The notes beneath the pieces are model-generated. The model was not told where the DNA came from and searched no databases. It saw nothing but the letters and a program-made list of their open reading frames with translations. Position numbers and translations under genes: made by a program. Below are positions 36,484-48,510 of a stretch of DNA of 64,000 nt, piece after piece (within the stretch, counting starts at the first letter, position 1; every line of letters starts with the position of its first letter). This DNA is from Ligustrum vulgare (lineage: Eukaryota > Streptophyta > Magnoliopsida > Lamiales > Oleaceae), in the NCBI GenBank assembly GCA_963555705.1, contig OY743187.1:10864133-10928132 (forward strand), written 5' to 3'.

Positions 36484-37466
36484 AATATTACCACCACAAA
36501 ACTTATTTTCTATACCACAATTTTAAGTGTTTTTTTTTATTGACTAAAATATACATAAATAAAATTACAAAAATATCATTTTATTTTTTTCACTATTTTT
36601 ATGTACACCACAATCTTTCAAATAATTTTCTTTTCTTTTCTTTTCTTTTTCTTCTTTATATTTATGTTTCTAAATCATCTTGTTTTTTTTTTCTCTTGTT
36701 TTTCAATAACACGTTAATTTGAATGAATGTTGGTACAATAATTTCATATAGTTTCTCAAATAATATCTCACGACCATCAACAGAAATTGTAGTTCTTATT
36801 AGTGAAATACGGTTGTCTTCTGAATTTATTTTCTCTCTCTAGTTTAGAACATTTTCTGCAGCTTCAAGCAAATGGATTCCTATTCCATAGTTGAACAACC
36901 TACAAATTGAATTCAAATTAGTTTAATAGGTACCAATTCAGTCTTCTATTTAACAAAATCAGACATATTTCAGCATTACCAAATACTAATTTTCCTGACA
37001 TGAAAAAGATAAACACGAATGCATGGGCTTCACATGCATAAGCCATATAAACAAAATATATTTTTAGTACATTATATTTGAATATTAGCTAATGCCCAAA
37101 ATATTTACACAACAACAATGTCTGTAAACACAAAAATTGTAATGACCAATTTGGTCGTTAAAAGGAAAATAGAAGACCCATAAGAACCAATTTCAGAGAA
37201 GGAATGTGCTTAAATCGGGCACATGGGTTAGAAGAGGATTGAGATCAAAGTGAAATCAGAAGACCCGGAAGAACCAATTTCAGAGAAGGGAATGGCTCGA
37301 GAGAATGGGAATGTGTTGGGGAACTCATGGTACAATTGTGGACAATTGTGGTGTACAAATTCTATCACTTTGTGTTTTCTAAAATTAAATAAGGAGTATA
37401 TTTGTATTTGTAGTGTGGTGTGGTGTATTTAGAAAAAAATATTTTTTATTAGTGGTGTAAATATAA
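36484..37466. mobile_element. Non-autonomous element with TTACCACCAC-type inverted ends (copy B)
   Basis: The left end ATATTACCACCACAAAACTTATTTTCTATACCACA faces the right end TGTGGTGTATTTAG...TTAGTGGTGTAAATATAAC, like copy A at 16545-17640. Inside is a direct repeat containing AGAAGACCC(AT/GG)AAGAACCAATTTCAGAGAAGG (37171 and 37258). No gene is recognised. Confidence 0.55.
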
Positions 37467-39575
37467 CTAATGTTATACCCGTGCGTTGCACAGAAGAACA
37501 ATATGAAATGATTTTACTGTAAATATCATTCCAAAATAGGAAAAAAACTGAACTCATAATTTGCTTTTGATTAATGATACAGACTGTTAACGATACTCCA
37601 AATAGAAATAAATTACAATTCTCACCAATTTTAGAAAACCTCTTTAAATAATACATTATTTGTACAGTTTATAGTTGCTCACATTCGTATGATACACGAA
37701 AGTTGTTATAGACAAAATATATTTAAATAATTGCTCAAATTTAAATTAAAGAATGCAATTTTTCAAATATATGTTGTATAGAATAAATAAAAAATTTCGT
37801 CCAAATATTTTTGACTAACGTGAATAAAAATAATAACCCTCAAAATATTATAATTTACATAAAATAAAGTAATTGTAACAAATTAAATATATGCGGTCCT
37901 ATATATAAATAAATGTAACAAATTAAACTATATTGACGATGCACGAAAGTGAAAATCAACTTTAAGATTTGTGGTGCACGAACGTGGAATTCATCTCAAG
38001 AGATCCTTCGCATGATTAATAATTTTTAGTTTTTAAATGCGATGCATTTAATTGAATATGATTAAATGCATATTTAATTATATGTCAATAAAAAAATTAT
38101 TAATTAAAATATAAATAAAATATATATAGTGATTCTTTTTGTCTATATATGTTAATAAAATTAAGAAATAAAGTTTCACCATTTTTTACGGCATATAATT
38201 ATTATTTTTTAAATATTTTAATAAAATTGTAAACCATTGAATTGTTTTATTATTTTTACGGGAAAATAGATCATGAATTACGTTATTTAGAGATTGTACA
38301 GTGAACATATCAACTCCATATCTGGAATTAACGCTCAATAAATGAATTTTTTTTTTAAAAAAAAAACTTTTGAACTACAAAATTAGGTTCATATAATACA
38401 TGTACAAAACTCAATTTACATATTCTCCTTAAGATCAATACTTTTCTTTTCATACATTGTTCTTCATCATATTCTTCTAAAAAAGAGTTGTAGGATAGAC
38501 TTTTTTGGTAAAATTGATTTTTAAACATTAGTTATTAATTTCAAGTGTTTTTCTAAAAAAATAATCATTAATTTTAATAAATATTGTTACATTAATTGAT
38601 TTTTCTTTCTTCATGACAATTTCTTTATTCATATTGTTACATTATTATTTTAATAAAAATTATTGATCGATCAATTGTTTAATGAAAGTTATATGAACTA
38701 ATTGTTAAAATTTTTAATATATTTTTGCATATTTTAGTTAGTTAAATTTATAATGAAAAATATAAAAATGAACATAATAAATAAATAAATAAAAATAATG
38801 TGAAAATGATGAATGAATTGAAGCAATCTTAAGTTTGTAAAATTAACCAAACTTAATTGGATTTGCCTTAAAAACTCGTATAGTTATTATTTATTTTAAT
38901 TTGATGAGGAAAAATCAGAACATAAATTAATTATACATGATTAAAATGAATTTAGTTAACGAATTACAGATAATATTATATGACTTAAATGATATAATTT
39001 AAAATGAATTAGATATAAAAAATAAAACTTTACATTTAATTTTTGATATGTTTTTACGGACAATATATTTACAATTTGCTTTCACTTGTCAACTTACATT
39101 AAATTTTTCACTGTGATATTTAATTTGACATTCATATTACATATTTTTCGATTTCAAAATAATACAACAATTATTAAAAGAATAATAATAAAATAGAAAA
39201 AATAACATTTTGATATTATTAATAGTATAACAAGGATGCCAATGGAATAAATGACACATGTAAAATAATAATTACTAAAATATTTAGCCCCTGTTTGACC
39301 CCCATTATTTGGAAATCAAATTTATTCAATAAGCAATCTCAACCATCCATCTTAGTCAAACTCATCATTTTTTACTTTTCAAACATTTTTTAACCACACA
39401 TTCTCTACAAATACTATTTAAAATCACATTATTTGAGGAAATAATGGTGGCCAAACAGGGGCTTAATATACTACTATTTTTCAGCAAGAAATTTCCAAAT
39501 TTAAAAAGTTATTTTGGCAGGAAATTATGTGTGTATTTTGATGACGGTTATTCTACTTTTATATATATATTAAGA
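37467..39575 (-). mobile_element. Non-autonomous Helitron, copy 2
   Basis: On the minus strand it starts A|TCTTAATATATATATAAAAG at 39575 and ends CTGTGCAACGCACGGGTATAACATTAG|T at 37467 (hairpin then TTAG). It is the inverted relative of 30582-32506. It is longer mainly because a Tourist MITE is inserted at 39287-39461. No Rep/helicase. Confidence 0.8.
39287..39461. mobile_element. Tourist MITE nested in Helitron copy 2
   Basis: GCCCCTGTTTGACC at the left and GGCCAAACAGGGGC at the right are inverted ends; TTA flanks both sides (39284-39286, 39462-39464). Length 175 bp, the same as the copy at 15964. Confidence 0.9.
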
Positions 39576-40786
39576 TAAGATTAAGATGTGATGTATTTAG
39601 TATAAGCCTATGTTCGTTTACATTTAATTATGCCAAATTAATGGTTAAAAGACAAAAAAGATAACAAATTTAATTTACACAATTTCTCAAATCACTTTTT
39701 ATCCATCCATATTTTCTCTCTTCAATTACACAATTTTTCAAACTAATTTTTAACATCACATCTTATCTTAAGAACATAAATAAATCCAACACATAATAAA
39801 TTTTGCCTTTTATTTTTGATACTTGTACGTTATTCTACATACTATGCGTATACATTGGCCAGTGCCATTCTCCGTTCTCCGTAATATACTACATCTATCC
39901 CTCATAACCAATAAAGAATTGAACTTATACAAATTGTGTTGTTCTATCATCCTCAATCTAACAAATAATGATCCAAGAAAATTTCCACACTGCAAACCTC
40001 ATCGCACTCAAATCCGAGAATCGGAGAGAGAGAGGGAGAATCCAGAAAACGAAGCCGTGGCTTCCTTATCATCTCCCTTTCTTTCTGACAAAAATATAAT
40101 TGTATATACATACGCACGTGTGTGTTAATTATCTGTATATATGCATGGCTGATTGTAGCAGACGTCAGTTGTGACTAGAAGAAGATATCGTTATCTGATC
40201 TGATCCAAATTTCACACTTTTTACGGATCTCTATGCTGCTTCTTTAAAATTCATTTAATGCTCCGTGTTGGCTTAGCCAATAGGCATTCAATTACTCAAT
40301 ATATTTCTTCTTTGAGCAAATTTAATGCAAAAAAAATTCTGGCTTTTCTTGTGTTTGAATGGCTGTTAAGGAGTTTCATGATTGATCTGGTGATCGTTGA
40401 TTAATTAGGTATTTTTATCCCAGAATCTCGAGGTCAAATTTTGGGGCAGTTTTCTCATATTTTTTTTTTTGGGTTTTTTGGGATTGATTTGAGGATCCTT
40501 TGGGCTGTTTACTTTGTGTGTTCTGAGCTGAATTTCACTCGAATTAATCGCCAATTCTTCAATTAAAGAGGTTTGGAAATCTCTTTATTTGTCTCCTGTT
40601 TCAATTTCTGATTAATTTCTCTGTAGATTTTCCCTAAAATCTCTCTATCGGATTGCAGAGAAAATCCCACAAATTTGTTGATTACATCTCAGAACAAGCG
40701 CAATTTCTTCTTATAACTAAGAAAAGGCTTACAAATTTGAACACCCAAAATTCCAATTTGTGATCTCCAAACATTAGTCTGAAGCT
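39576..40786 (+). promoter_or_regulatory. SDP1 promoter and 5' UTR region
   Basis: A partial MITE lies at about 39645-39800. The stretch 40020-40040 is GA-rich (GAGAGAGAGAGGGAGAA). CACGTG does not occur, but CGCACGTGTGTG is at 40113. From about 40200 the sequence is pyrimidine-rich and AUG-poor, as expected of a long leader that could contain an intron. The transcription start cannot be placed by eye. Confidence 0.45.
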
Positions 40787-43700
40787 ATGGATATAAGTAA
40801 CGAGGCTAGTGTTGATCCATTCTCAATTGGACCTTCTACTCTTTTTGGTCGGAGCATCGCTTTTAGAGTCTTACTCTGCAAGTCCATGTCACATTTGAGA
40901 CATCAAATTTCTGGGATTTTGTTAATGTACTATTATAAATTTAAGAATTCTCTGAGGGACTGGTTGAAGCCCATGATATCATGGTTTCATCCTCGAAATC
41001 CACAAGGGATATTAGTTATGGTGACAGCGATTGCTTTCCTGTTGAGGCGTTACACAAATGTTAAAATCAGAGCGGAGATGGCGTATAGGAGGAAGTTCTG
41101 GAGGAACATGATGAGAACTGCGTTAACTTACGAGGAATGGGCTCACGCTGCGAAAATGCTGGATAGGGAAACTCCTAAGATGAACGAAGCCAATCTTTAC
41201 GACGAAGAACTTGTTAGGAATAAACTTGAGGAGCTCAGACATCGTCGTCAGGAGTGTTCTCTTAGAGATATTATATTCTGTATGAGAGCTGATCTTATCA
41301 GAAATCTCGGCAACACGTGCAATCCTGAGCTTCACAAGGGAAGGCTCCAGGTGCCCAAACTCATAAAGGAGTATATAGACGAGGTCACGACTCAATTGAG
41401 AATGGTTTGCAATTCTGATTCGGAGGAGCTTCTGTTGGAGGAAAAGCTTGCTTTCATGCACGAAACGAGGCACGGGTTCGGCAGGACGGCATTGCTTTTA
41501 AGTGGTGGCGCTTCTCTTGGAGCCTTTCATGTGGGCGTGGTGAAAACCTTGGTGGAGCACAAACTTTTGCCTCGGATAATTGCTGGATCTAGCGTGGGGT
41601 CGGTAATGTGCTCTGTTGTGGCAACTAGATCTTGGCCTGAGCTTCAAAGCTTTTTTGAGGATTCTTGGCACTCTATACAATTTTTTGATCAAATGGGTGG
41701 GATTTTTACTGTTTTTAAGAGGGTCATGACACAGGGTGCTCTTCATGAGATTAGGCAATTGCAGATGATGCTGAGGCACCTGACGAATAATTTAACTTTC
41801 CAGGAAGCTTATGATATGACTGGGCGAATCCTCGGGATTACGGTTTGCTCCCCGAGGAAGCACGAACCTCCCAGATGCCTCAACTACTTGACTTCACCTC
41901 ATGTTGTTATATGGAGTGCCGTGACTGCTTCTTGTGCTTTTCCGGGTCTTTTTGAAGCTCAGGAGCTCATGGCGAAGGATAGAACCGGAGAAATTGTTCC
42001 TTACCATCCTCCTTTTCATTTGGGACCTGAACAGACTTCAGGTGCATCGATACGTCGGTGGAGGGATGGTAGTTTGGAGATTGATCTGCCCATGATGCAA
42101 TTAAAGGAGCTCTTCAATGTAAATCATTTCATTGTGAGTCAGGCAAATCCTCATATTGCTCCTCTACTGAGGGTGAAAGAGTTTGTCAGAGCTTATGGGG
42201 GCAACTTTGCTGCAAAGGTGCATTTCTGTCTGTCTATGAGTAATGCTATTCTACCACCAGGTGCTCCACATCGGGTGCCACCCTTCTCGCGTGTGAGTGG
42301 GGTGCTCATAATGAGCACGATCCCACACGCACCCATGTGAGAGTTTGTCGTTCAATGAGACAAAAATTGAGTCATATAATAGCATAATTTTGTTCATAAT
42401 GAGCACGATCCCAAACACAACCATGATTTCTTGATAAACCTCCTATGATGGAAGTAACTCATTTGTGGTTGAGCTAATATCGTCTCGTCTTCCCGTCTTC
42501 CCTTAATTCGCAACATTAACCTACCTATTGTCTGAGACCTAACACTAACCTATGGCTATGGATACTTAGAAACCTGTGTTAATTTTTTAACTGATATGTG
42601 CACAAAATTTTTATCCCGTTTCCTTGATGTTGAAACAATAATTTCAAGAAACGATAGCTCAAGCTTCTGTTTGGCGGCGGAAGGGAGAAAAAAAGTAGTT
42701 TTTTTGTTGTTTTTTAGATAGACGGATGGTTAAAAATTGGATAGAAAAAATGTGTAGGATTAGAGATTGATTTGAAAAATTGTGTAGTTTAAAAATTGGT
42801 TTAAAAATCAAAAAACTCAAAATAAACCAAACTTACCAATCAGAAGCCAAATTGTTTCAACTATGCAGCTTGCTCAACTAACTGAGATGGAGGTGAAGCA
42901 CAGATGCAACCAGATATTGGAACTCGGGTTTCCATTGGGAGGATTGACCAAGCTGTTTGCTCAGGACTGGGAGGGTGACGTGACCGTCGTAATGCCTGCC
43001 ACTCTTGCTCAGGTATTAGATATGGACCATGTTAGACGTACAAACTGGACGACAAACCACTCATATGGAAGGAGCCCACATACAATAAAACATTTTGTGG
43101 GCCCCCTTCCATATCAAGGGTTTCTCATCCTTATTTGTACAATTAGCTTATTCCATTAGATATAACATGAAATTTTAATTAATTTTCCGGTCAAAATTTG
43201 CATCTTTAATGGACAGTTCTAAACAGATGTTCGGTTTCCTATCTGGGATAAGATTTGATGCCTTGACGAACTAACTATTTTTATCCAATTCTTTGTTTGT
43301 AATTTCAGTACTCAAAGATCATACAGAATCCATCTTACTTGGAGCTTCAGAAGGCAGCAAACCAAGGCAGAAGATGCACGTGGGAGAAGCTCTCGGCCAT
43401 AAAAGCAAATTGTGGAATCGAACTCGCTCTTGACGAGTGTGTTGCAATACTCAACCACATGCGTAGATTAAAGAGGAGTGCCGAGAGAGCAGCTGCTGCT
43501 TCTCACGGTCTGTCGAGCACAGTCAGATTCAACGCCTCCAAAAGGATTCCATCTTGGAATGTCATTGCAAGAGAGAACTCGACCGGTTCCCTGGAAGAAG
43601 ATCTTCTTGCGGATGTTGTGTCGTCTTTCCAGCAAACTGTTGGTGGGTCTACTGGGCACTCTAGCCGAAACTTGCGCACACACCGGAACGCACACGATGG

Positions 43701-44301
43701 AAGCGATAGCGAATCAGAGAGCGTTGATCACAACTCATGGACCAGAACCGGCGGTCCCTTGATGAGGACGACTTCAGCCGACAAATTCATCGACTTTGTA
43801 CAAAATCTGGAGATTGATTCCCGGCTGAACAGAGGAATGATGGGTCACCTAAGCAATCTCGTAATCCCAGTGTCTGGCCGGGATCAAATCCATCAAGGCT
43901 CAAGGGTTACAACACCAGATAGAACATCAGACACGGAATTCGATCAGAGAGAGAACAATAATCGATCTTCCGTGAGTAGTGCTAGCATTATGGTGGCCGA
44001 AGGTGACTTTCTGCAGCCGGAAAGAATTCAAAATGGTATAGTGTTCAACGTCGTGAGGAAGGAAGACTTAACGCCGTCAAACAGGAGTCATGATTCGGAA
44101 AACAGTAGCTCTCTGCATGAATTAATTCCCGATTGTGTGCAACTTGATTGTCCCGAAAAAGAAACGGATGCTAGCTCAGTATCCGAAAATGGCGATGGTG
44201 ATAGAGAAGAAATTCGCGTAGATGAAGTTGAATCTGTTCGTGACCCCGATGATAATTCCCTTGTAGATGATGGTTGTGATAAGCACGTTGTAGATAATTG
44301 A
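40787..44301 (+). CDS. SDP1: SDP1-type triacylglycerol lipase (patatin domain)
   Basis: The coding exons are 40787-42217, 42869-43012 and 43309-44301 (477 + 48 + 331 codons with the stop), giving 855 residues; Arabidopsis SDP1 has 825. SDP1 is the main oil-body lipase that starts storage-oil breakdown in seedlings. An N-terminal hydrophobic stretch lies at about residues 74-87. The patatin core has the glycine-rich oxyanion loop SGGASLG (239-245), the nucleophile elbow GSSVG (Ser269) and the catalytic DGS (Asp427). The region [20 protein letters not shown] lies in exon 2, and the C-terminal third is Ser/Asp-rich as in the family. Splice sites are GT-AG. Retention of intron 1 would give a 517-codon truncated frame that keeps Ser269 and Asp427. 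The start is the first in-frame ATG and matches the family. Confidence 0.95.
42662..42851. mobile_element. Tourist-like MITE at the 3' end of SDP1 intron 1
   Basis: It runs from AAGCTTCTGTTTGGCGG to CCAATCAGAAGCC with the family's inner words (GGTTAAAAATTGGATAGAAAAAATGTGTAG). It ends only about 17 nt before the exon 2 acceptor at 42868. Confidence 0.7.
43050..43130. repeat. Strong hairpin in SDP1 intron 2
   Basis: CATATGGAAGGAGCCCACA at 43059 pairs with TGTGGGCCCCCTTCCATAT at about 43096, with a short loop between, making a stem of about 19 bp with one or two mismatches. Confidence 0.75.
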
Positions 44302-44354
44302 AGCATCAATAACTTTGCTTGTTGATTACATGCAAAAAAAATCTAAATTTGTAT
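44302..44354 (+). other. SDP1 3' UTR start
   Basis: A short 3' UTR begins after the TGA-TAA region; the downstream repeat element starts within about 55 bp of the stop, so the polyadenylation site may lie in or beside that element. Confidence 0.35.
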
Positions 44355-44570
44355 AATATATTCAATTATGTTATACACCCCGCACTATCCCCAAATTACC
44401 ATTGTACCCTTACTTTTGCAATAGAAAAGGAAATCAAAGGATTAGTTCCCAGTTCCTCAAAAAAAAAAATAATAAATAAATAAAAAAAGAATTAGTACCC
44501 TTTCCGGTCACCTTCACACCAAAGCCGGGCCTTTCTTCTCCATTTTCCGTTCCGATAGCCATAACAAACA

Positions 44571-44595
44571 TGGACCATCGTTTCACCCAAGCTCA
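44571..44595 (+). pseudogene. Orphan first-exon-like fragment
   Basis: ATG GAC CAT CGT TTC ACC CAA GCT CAG is followed by a good donor, GTATTC, and preceded by a pyrimidine-rich leader-like stretch. No matching second exon was found downstream. It may be a captured gene start or chance. Gene unknown. Confidence 0.25.
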
Positions 44596-45899
44596 GGTAT
44601 TCTTCGTCATCTTTCATGTTAGATCCATATTTTTAGGGTTTTTAATTTCCTGATTTTTTGTTCGTATTTCGACTGGTTTGTGGATTTTTTTTTTTCTTTA
44701 TTAATTAACTCATTTTGTGATAAGTGTGAGATCTAGGGTTCATTTTTAAGATTTTCTTTTCTTAACAAAATATTTTTTCCTAGTTGAATGCGCCTCTATT
44801 TTTAGTTTTAGGATTTTGCTTTCTTAAAATAAATTTCTTTTCCTAGTTGAATGAGCCCGCTATAAACTAATTTGAACTAATTTGTTGTTCTTTGCTTGTT
44901 CATTTGTATATTTTATGCTTATTTGGCACAATTTGGTCTTTCTAATCTGATTATTTATGGTGTTTTAAATGAATAGGGAACAAAAGAAGGAATTTGAATG
45001 AATATGTCCAAGGTGTGGGGTGGGGTGGGCTTCGGCTACGTGAGGTACTGGGAACTCGTGAGGCAGCCAAGTACGTTAGGTTCAAATTTTCAAATAGATG
45101 TGGCTTTGTGAAGTGGGACGTCGATAATTGAGCCAATATAAAAATTGGGATAAAGCTCGACGATGATCGGTTGTCACTACAACTGATATGCTTTAGAAAT
45201 GATTTTGTTTTAGCATGTTTTCTATTTTGTTGATGTAGGAAATGGCTATGTATTTAGCAAGGACTCCTTTTTTCCATTGTTAATTTGAACAAACAAGTTT
45301 TGAGAAGAAGAAGTTTCCATTGTGTTTGTCCTAAGAAATTGGTATCAAGGGACATGTCATTTCGATTCATTCCAGGTTTTTTTAAATTTTGATTGGGATC
45401 CATCTATATTTAATTGATTTCTTTTTCCTCATAATGGCCAAGTTAGAAATTCACATTATTGAAATACCAAAGTTCTCACTACCACCGAAGCAAACTGGCC
45501 ATGATCAATTGAAATAAAAATAGTTGACAGCAAAACAACTAGTTAAAATTAAAACAACCAGTCAAGACAACCCATTTGTTTCTAATGCAATTCAAGGCAA
45601 GATTTTTCCACAACATTACTAATGCAAATTAAACAACTCAAAAATATTTGTCCATCAAATGTGCAATTATGGTTAATTTTTTTTGTCATCCTCAGGAGCT
45701 CGTTGTGGCATATAAACTGGCGCGTAGGAGTTGTTGATATGAAAAGCAAAAGGGTGCAAACTTCCTCCAAAATGTGCACTCTTAAAAAAAAAACACACAC
45801 ACACACACACACACATGCTAGTAAGAAAGCAAACATAAGAGATGAAAAATGCTAAGAAATATTAAATGTTGTTACCATTAACTGTTGCACGTAGCAAAG

Positions 45900-46638
45900 C
45901 TATAGCATGATGGGGAATACTGGGGCAACTTCTACTGAATTCTGTGTGGGCATTGTGTCTTTCTTCAGGTTTACCCTAGCCTTGCAGCCTGATTGCATGG
46001 AAGGTTGTATCATAGATTCGACAGTCTTCTCGGGCACATGTAAATATAACACACTATAATTTTCCATCAACTCCCTTCCTAGAATTTCATCTCCTAACTG
46101 GAAAACCCACCCTAGCGGCATACTTTTTGTAGAAATCAAAAAGTTCATCACCATTATCAAACTTCATCCCTTTCTCAGGTAGTCAGGTACCATATGAGAT
46201 TCTTTCCCCACTAAACCACCGTTCAAAGTTTTACCCGTTCCGGTCACTACATCATTGCCCCCAGACAATTCATCATCCATCAAACAAGCAGTCACATTCT
46301 CGTTCAAATCAAGATAAAATTCATCTGCTAGTTTAGGAAGGGGGATGCAGGTTTTAACCAAAAAATAAAAATAAAAAGTTCATATTTTTCTAGTTTAACT
46401 AAAAAATAATAAAAATAAAAAATGTTCCGATTTCAATAAAACAAAAAGTTCATATGTATTCTTCACTTCTCGACATTCTAATGAAACTTCCTACACTTCT
46501 ATTCAACCAATTTCAAAATTATATAAACAATCTCGACATTATTGAATATGCAAATAAAATACCTGTGACTGGCGATAGGATTATTTCGCTGGAGTTGGTC
46601 GGCGATGAAGGAAAGTCGACAATGGAATTTTCCGACAT
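45900..46638 (-). pseudogene. FAR1/FRS-type DNA-binding domain pseudogene
   Basis: Read on the minus strand, a short first exon starts at ATG 46638 (MSENSIVDFPSSPT...) and ends at a GT donor near 46561. Later come an acidic stretch (46361 down to 46164) and the FAR1-type block MKFDNGDELFDFYKKYAARV then GFPVRR (46175-46095). After that NSRKGVDGKL, VIFTCARE and QSGCKARVNLKK appear in different frames. The FAR1 domain is the N-terminal zinc-binding DNA-binding module shared by FHY3/FAR1 regulators and related MULE transposases. There are at least two frame changes and stops (near 46165, 46090 and 46000), and no transposase core follows. It is either a dead FRS gene or a dead MULE transposase end. 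Confidence 0.65.
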
Positions 46639-46940
46639 GCCAATAATGCCACTTTGTCCTTCAAATCATAAATAGATGTTAAATATACATTAATATGGTT
46701 GAGATTTAGAGTTTTTTTTCTTTATTTGCGGAAGAACGTGATCGGATTTCAAGGGGTTTGGGGTGGTGGGTTTGTTGGGAGGAAATTTTTCTTTCAGAAT
46801 GTCGTGGATTATGATATGGGTTTAATGGGTTTTGTTTTTTAATTCATATTTTCAAGATATTTTGACGCACAAAATCTTGTGAGATAATGAAGTGTGGTAC
46901 AAGATGCGGTATAACTTGCGGGGTGCATAGCATAATTGTA

Positions 46941-47400
46941 ATATATTTCCATAGGTAAACATGAGGTGATATTAGTAAGCATAGGTGACAATGTTGTTGA
47001 TGACACTCTTATTCACTTGTAAATAAGTGAAAATCTATTTCATAGCCGTAATAATCGGAGACGGAGTCAGACATTTTGGGTTGAATCCCATATTAAAATA
47101 TATAAAAATGTTAAAAGTTAAAACAAAATAACAATAATGAATTCTTTTTTATTACTTTATTATATTACGCAAGTATTTGGTAAATAAAATAAACTGATTT
47201 ATAATCAGTTTATAAATTACATAATTTTTCAAAACACTTTTTGACCACTCACATTTTCTCTCTTCAATTTTCAATCACTACTTTTACCTCAAAATCATAA
47301 AAAAAAAAACCCGTTTGTAAATTGAACAGTGTTATCAAACAAAGGCACGAGATTTCCTTACAAGTTATCCTACTTTGCTAATTATAAATTATTATCTTCA
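46941..47400. mobile_element. Spacer with a worn Tourist-like MITE
   Basis: The stretch 47167-47345 (CAAGTATTTGGTAAATAAAAT to GTGTTATCAAACAAAGGC) has the inside words of the local MITE family. The rest shows nothing recognisable. Confidence 0.45.
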
Positions 47401-48510
47401 TTTGTCTTCACCGCTGAGCAGGGCTTGCGCAGTGTTGCAATCTCCTCTCAATGCTGCCTTCGTCTAAAAGGGATGGTGTCACCGACGACGATAAGGAAGG
47501 CTAAGGGAGAGACGATGGCTTCCGGTGATGGCGAAGGGAAAGAGAACGACTTCTGACGAAGGAGATGGGAGAGGCGAATTATGAGGGGTCATCATATCTC
47601 TCGTTGTCTGCGGAAGGGAAGAGGAGAGAGAGAGAGAAGAAGGAATGGAAGGATTAGAGAGCACAGAGAACAGCTCTAGATTTGGGTTTGGGTGGAGTTG
47701 AATTAATTTAATTACTAATAAAATATAAAACCTGATTTGTGAACAAAAAGTTCTAGAATTTGATTTTTGAATTGAAAAGTTTAAAATCAGTTGTCCTTGT
47801 AATTTCCACTTAAGTAAAGTTCTCATCCAAAATTCAGATCCAAATACAGAGAACGAATCATGTGTTACTATGGGGGATAATGAGTCAATTAATATCAACT
47901 AAGAGGTTAGAACTTAATTATCTATTTTATTTGGAAGTTATGTATATCAATATTTGATATATTATTTCCTTATATAAGGTAATGAAACAATTTCTTATAG
48001 CACAAATTGTTGCTACTTTGTTGATGAAGATTTGAAGCTTTTGTTGTTTAAAGGGCCTGCTAGTTCTTTTGTTTTTGAAGAGATAATCTTTTGCTAATTT
48101 TGTTGGCTGAATGATGTCTTTGAATAATAAAGTGAAATTATAATTGTTTTTCGGTTTCATGTTTGCATTTTGAATTGAAAATAAATATGAATGAAATTAA
48201 CATCGAACATTATTAGTTCCCGTTTTAGCTTATATATTAAACTTATTTTAGCTTTATATATTAAAATATATGAATTAATTTAACATATAAAATATGTTAT
48301 ATCATGTCGACAGATAAATCACAAATTAAAATCGAAAAAAATTGTGAAAAATTGTTTGGTTTGGTTTGGTTTGTAAAATGATGTGGTTTGGTTTGATTTA
48401 AAATAAAATTAAAAAAAAAAAAAAGCCAAAACGCTTGAAATGATTTGATTTGATTTGGAAATGTGTAAAAAAATTGTCCAAACCGGATTGCGTTCACCCC
48501 TACATCAAAC
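47401..48510. other. Unassigned spacer
   Basis: A GC-richer patch (47420-47660) gives overlapping frames on both strands, including a 139-codon minus-strand frame (47479-47898), but none has a recognisable domain. TTTGGTTTGG repeats occur at 48354-48400. No gene is called. Confidence 0.4.

Larger units (their letters stand above)
44355..46940. mobile_element. Probable MULE-like element carrying FRS sequence
   Basis: The ends AATATATTCAATTATGTTATACACCCCGCA (left, 44357) and TGCGGGGTGCATAGCATAATTGTAATATAT (right, about 46917) are inverted, about 30 bp with few mismatches. Within are a broken FAR1/FRS-type reading frame (minus), an orphan exon-like ATGGACCATCG...CAG|GTATTC at 44571-44595, a roughly 65-bp tandem duplication with TTTTCCTAGTTGAATG (44770-44850) and an (AC)n run at 45791-45814. 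No target duplication was established. Confidence 0.5.

Noticed and set aside
47479..47898. 139-codon minus-strand frame
   Set aside because: Ser/Leu-rich with no motif; overlapping plus-strand frame; not supported.
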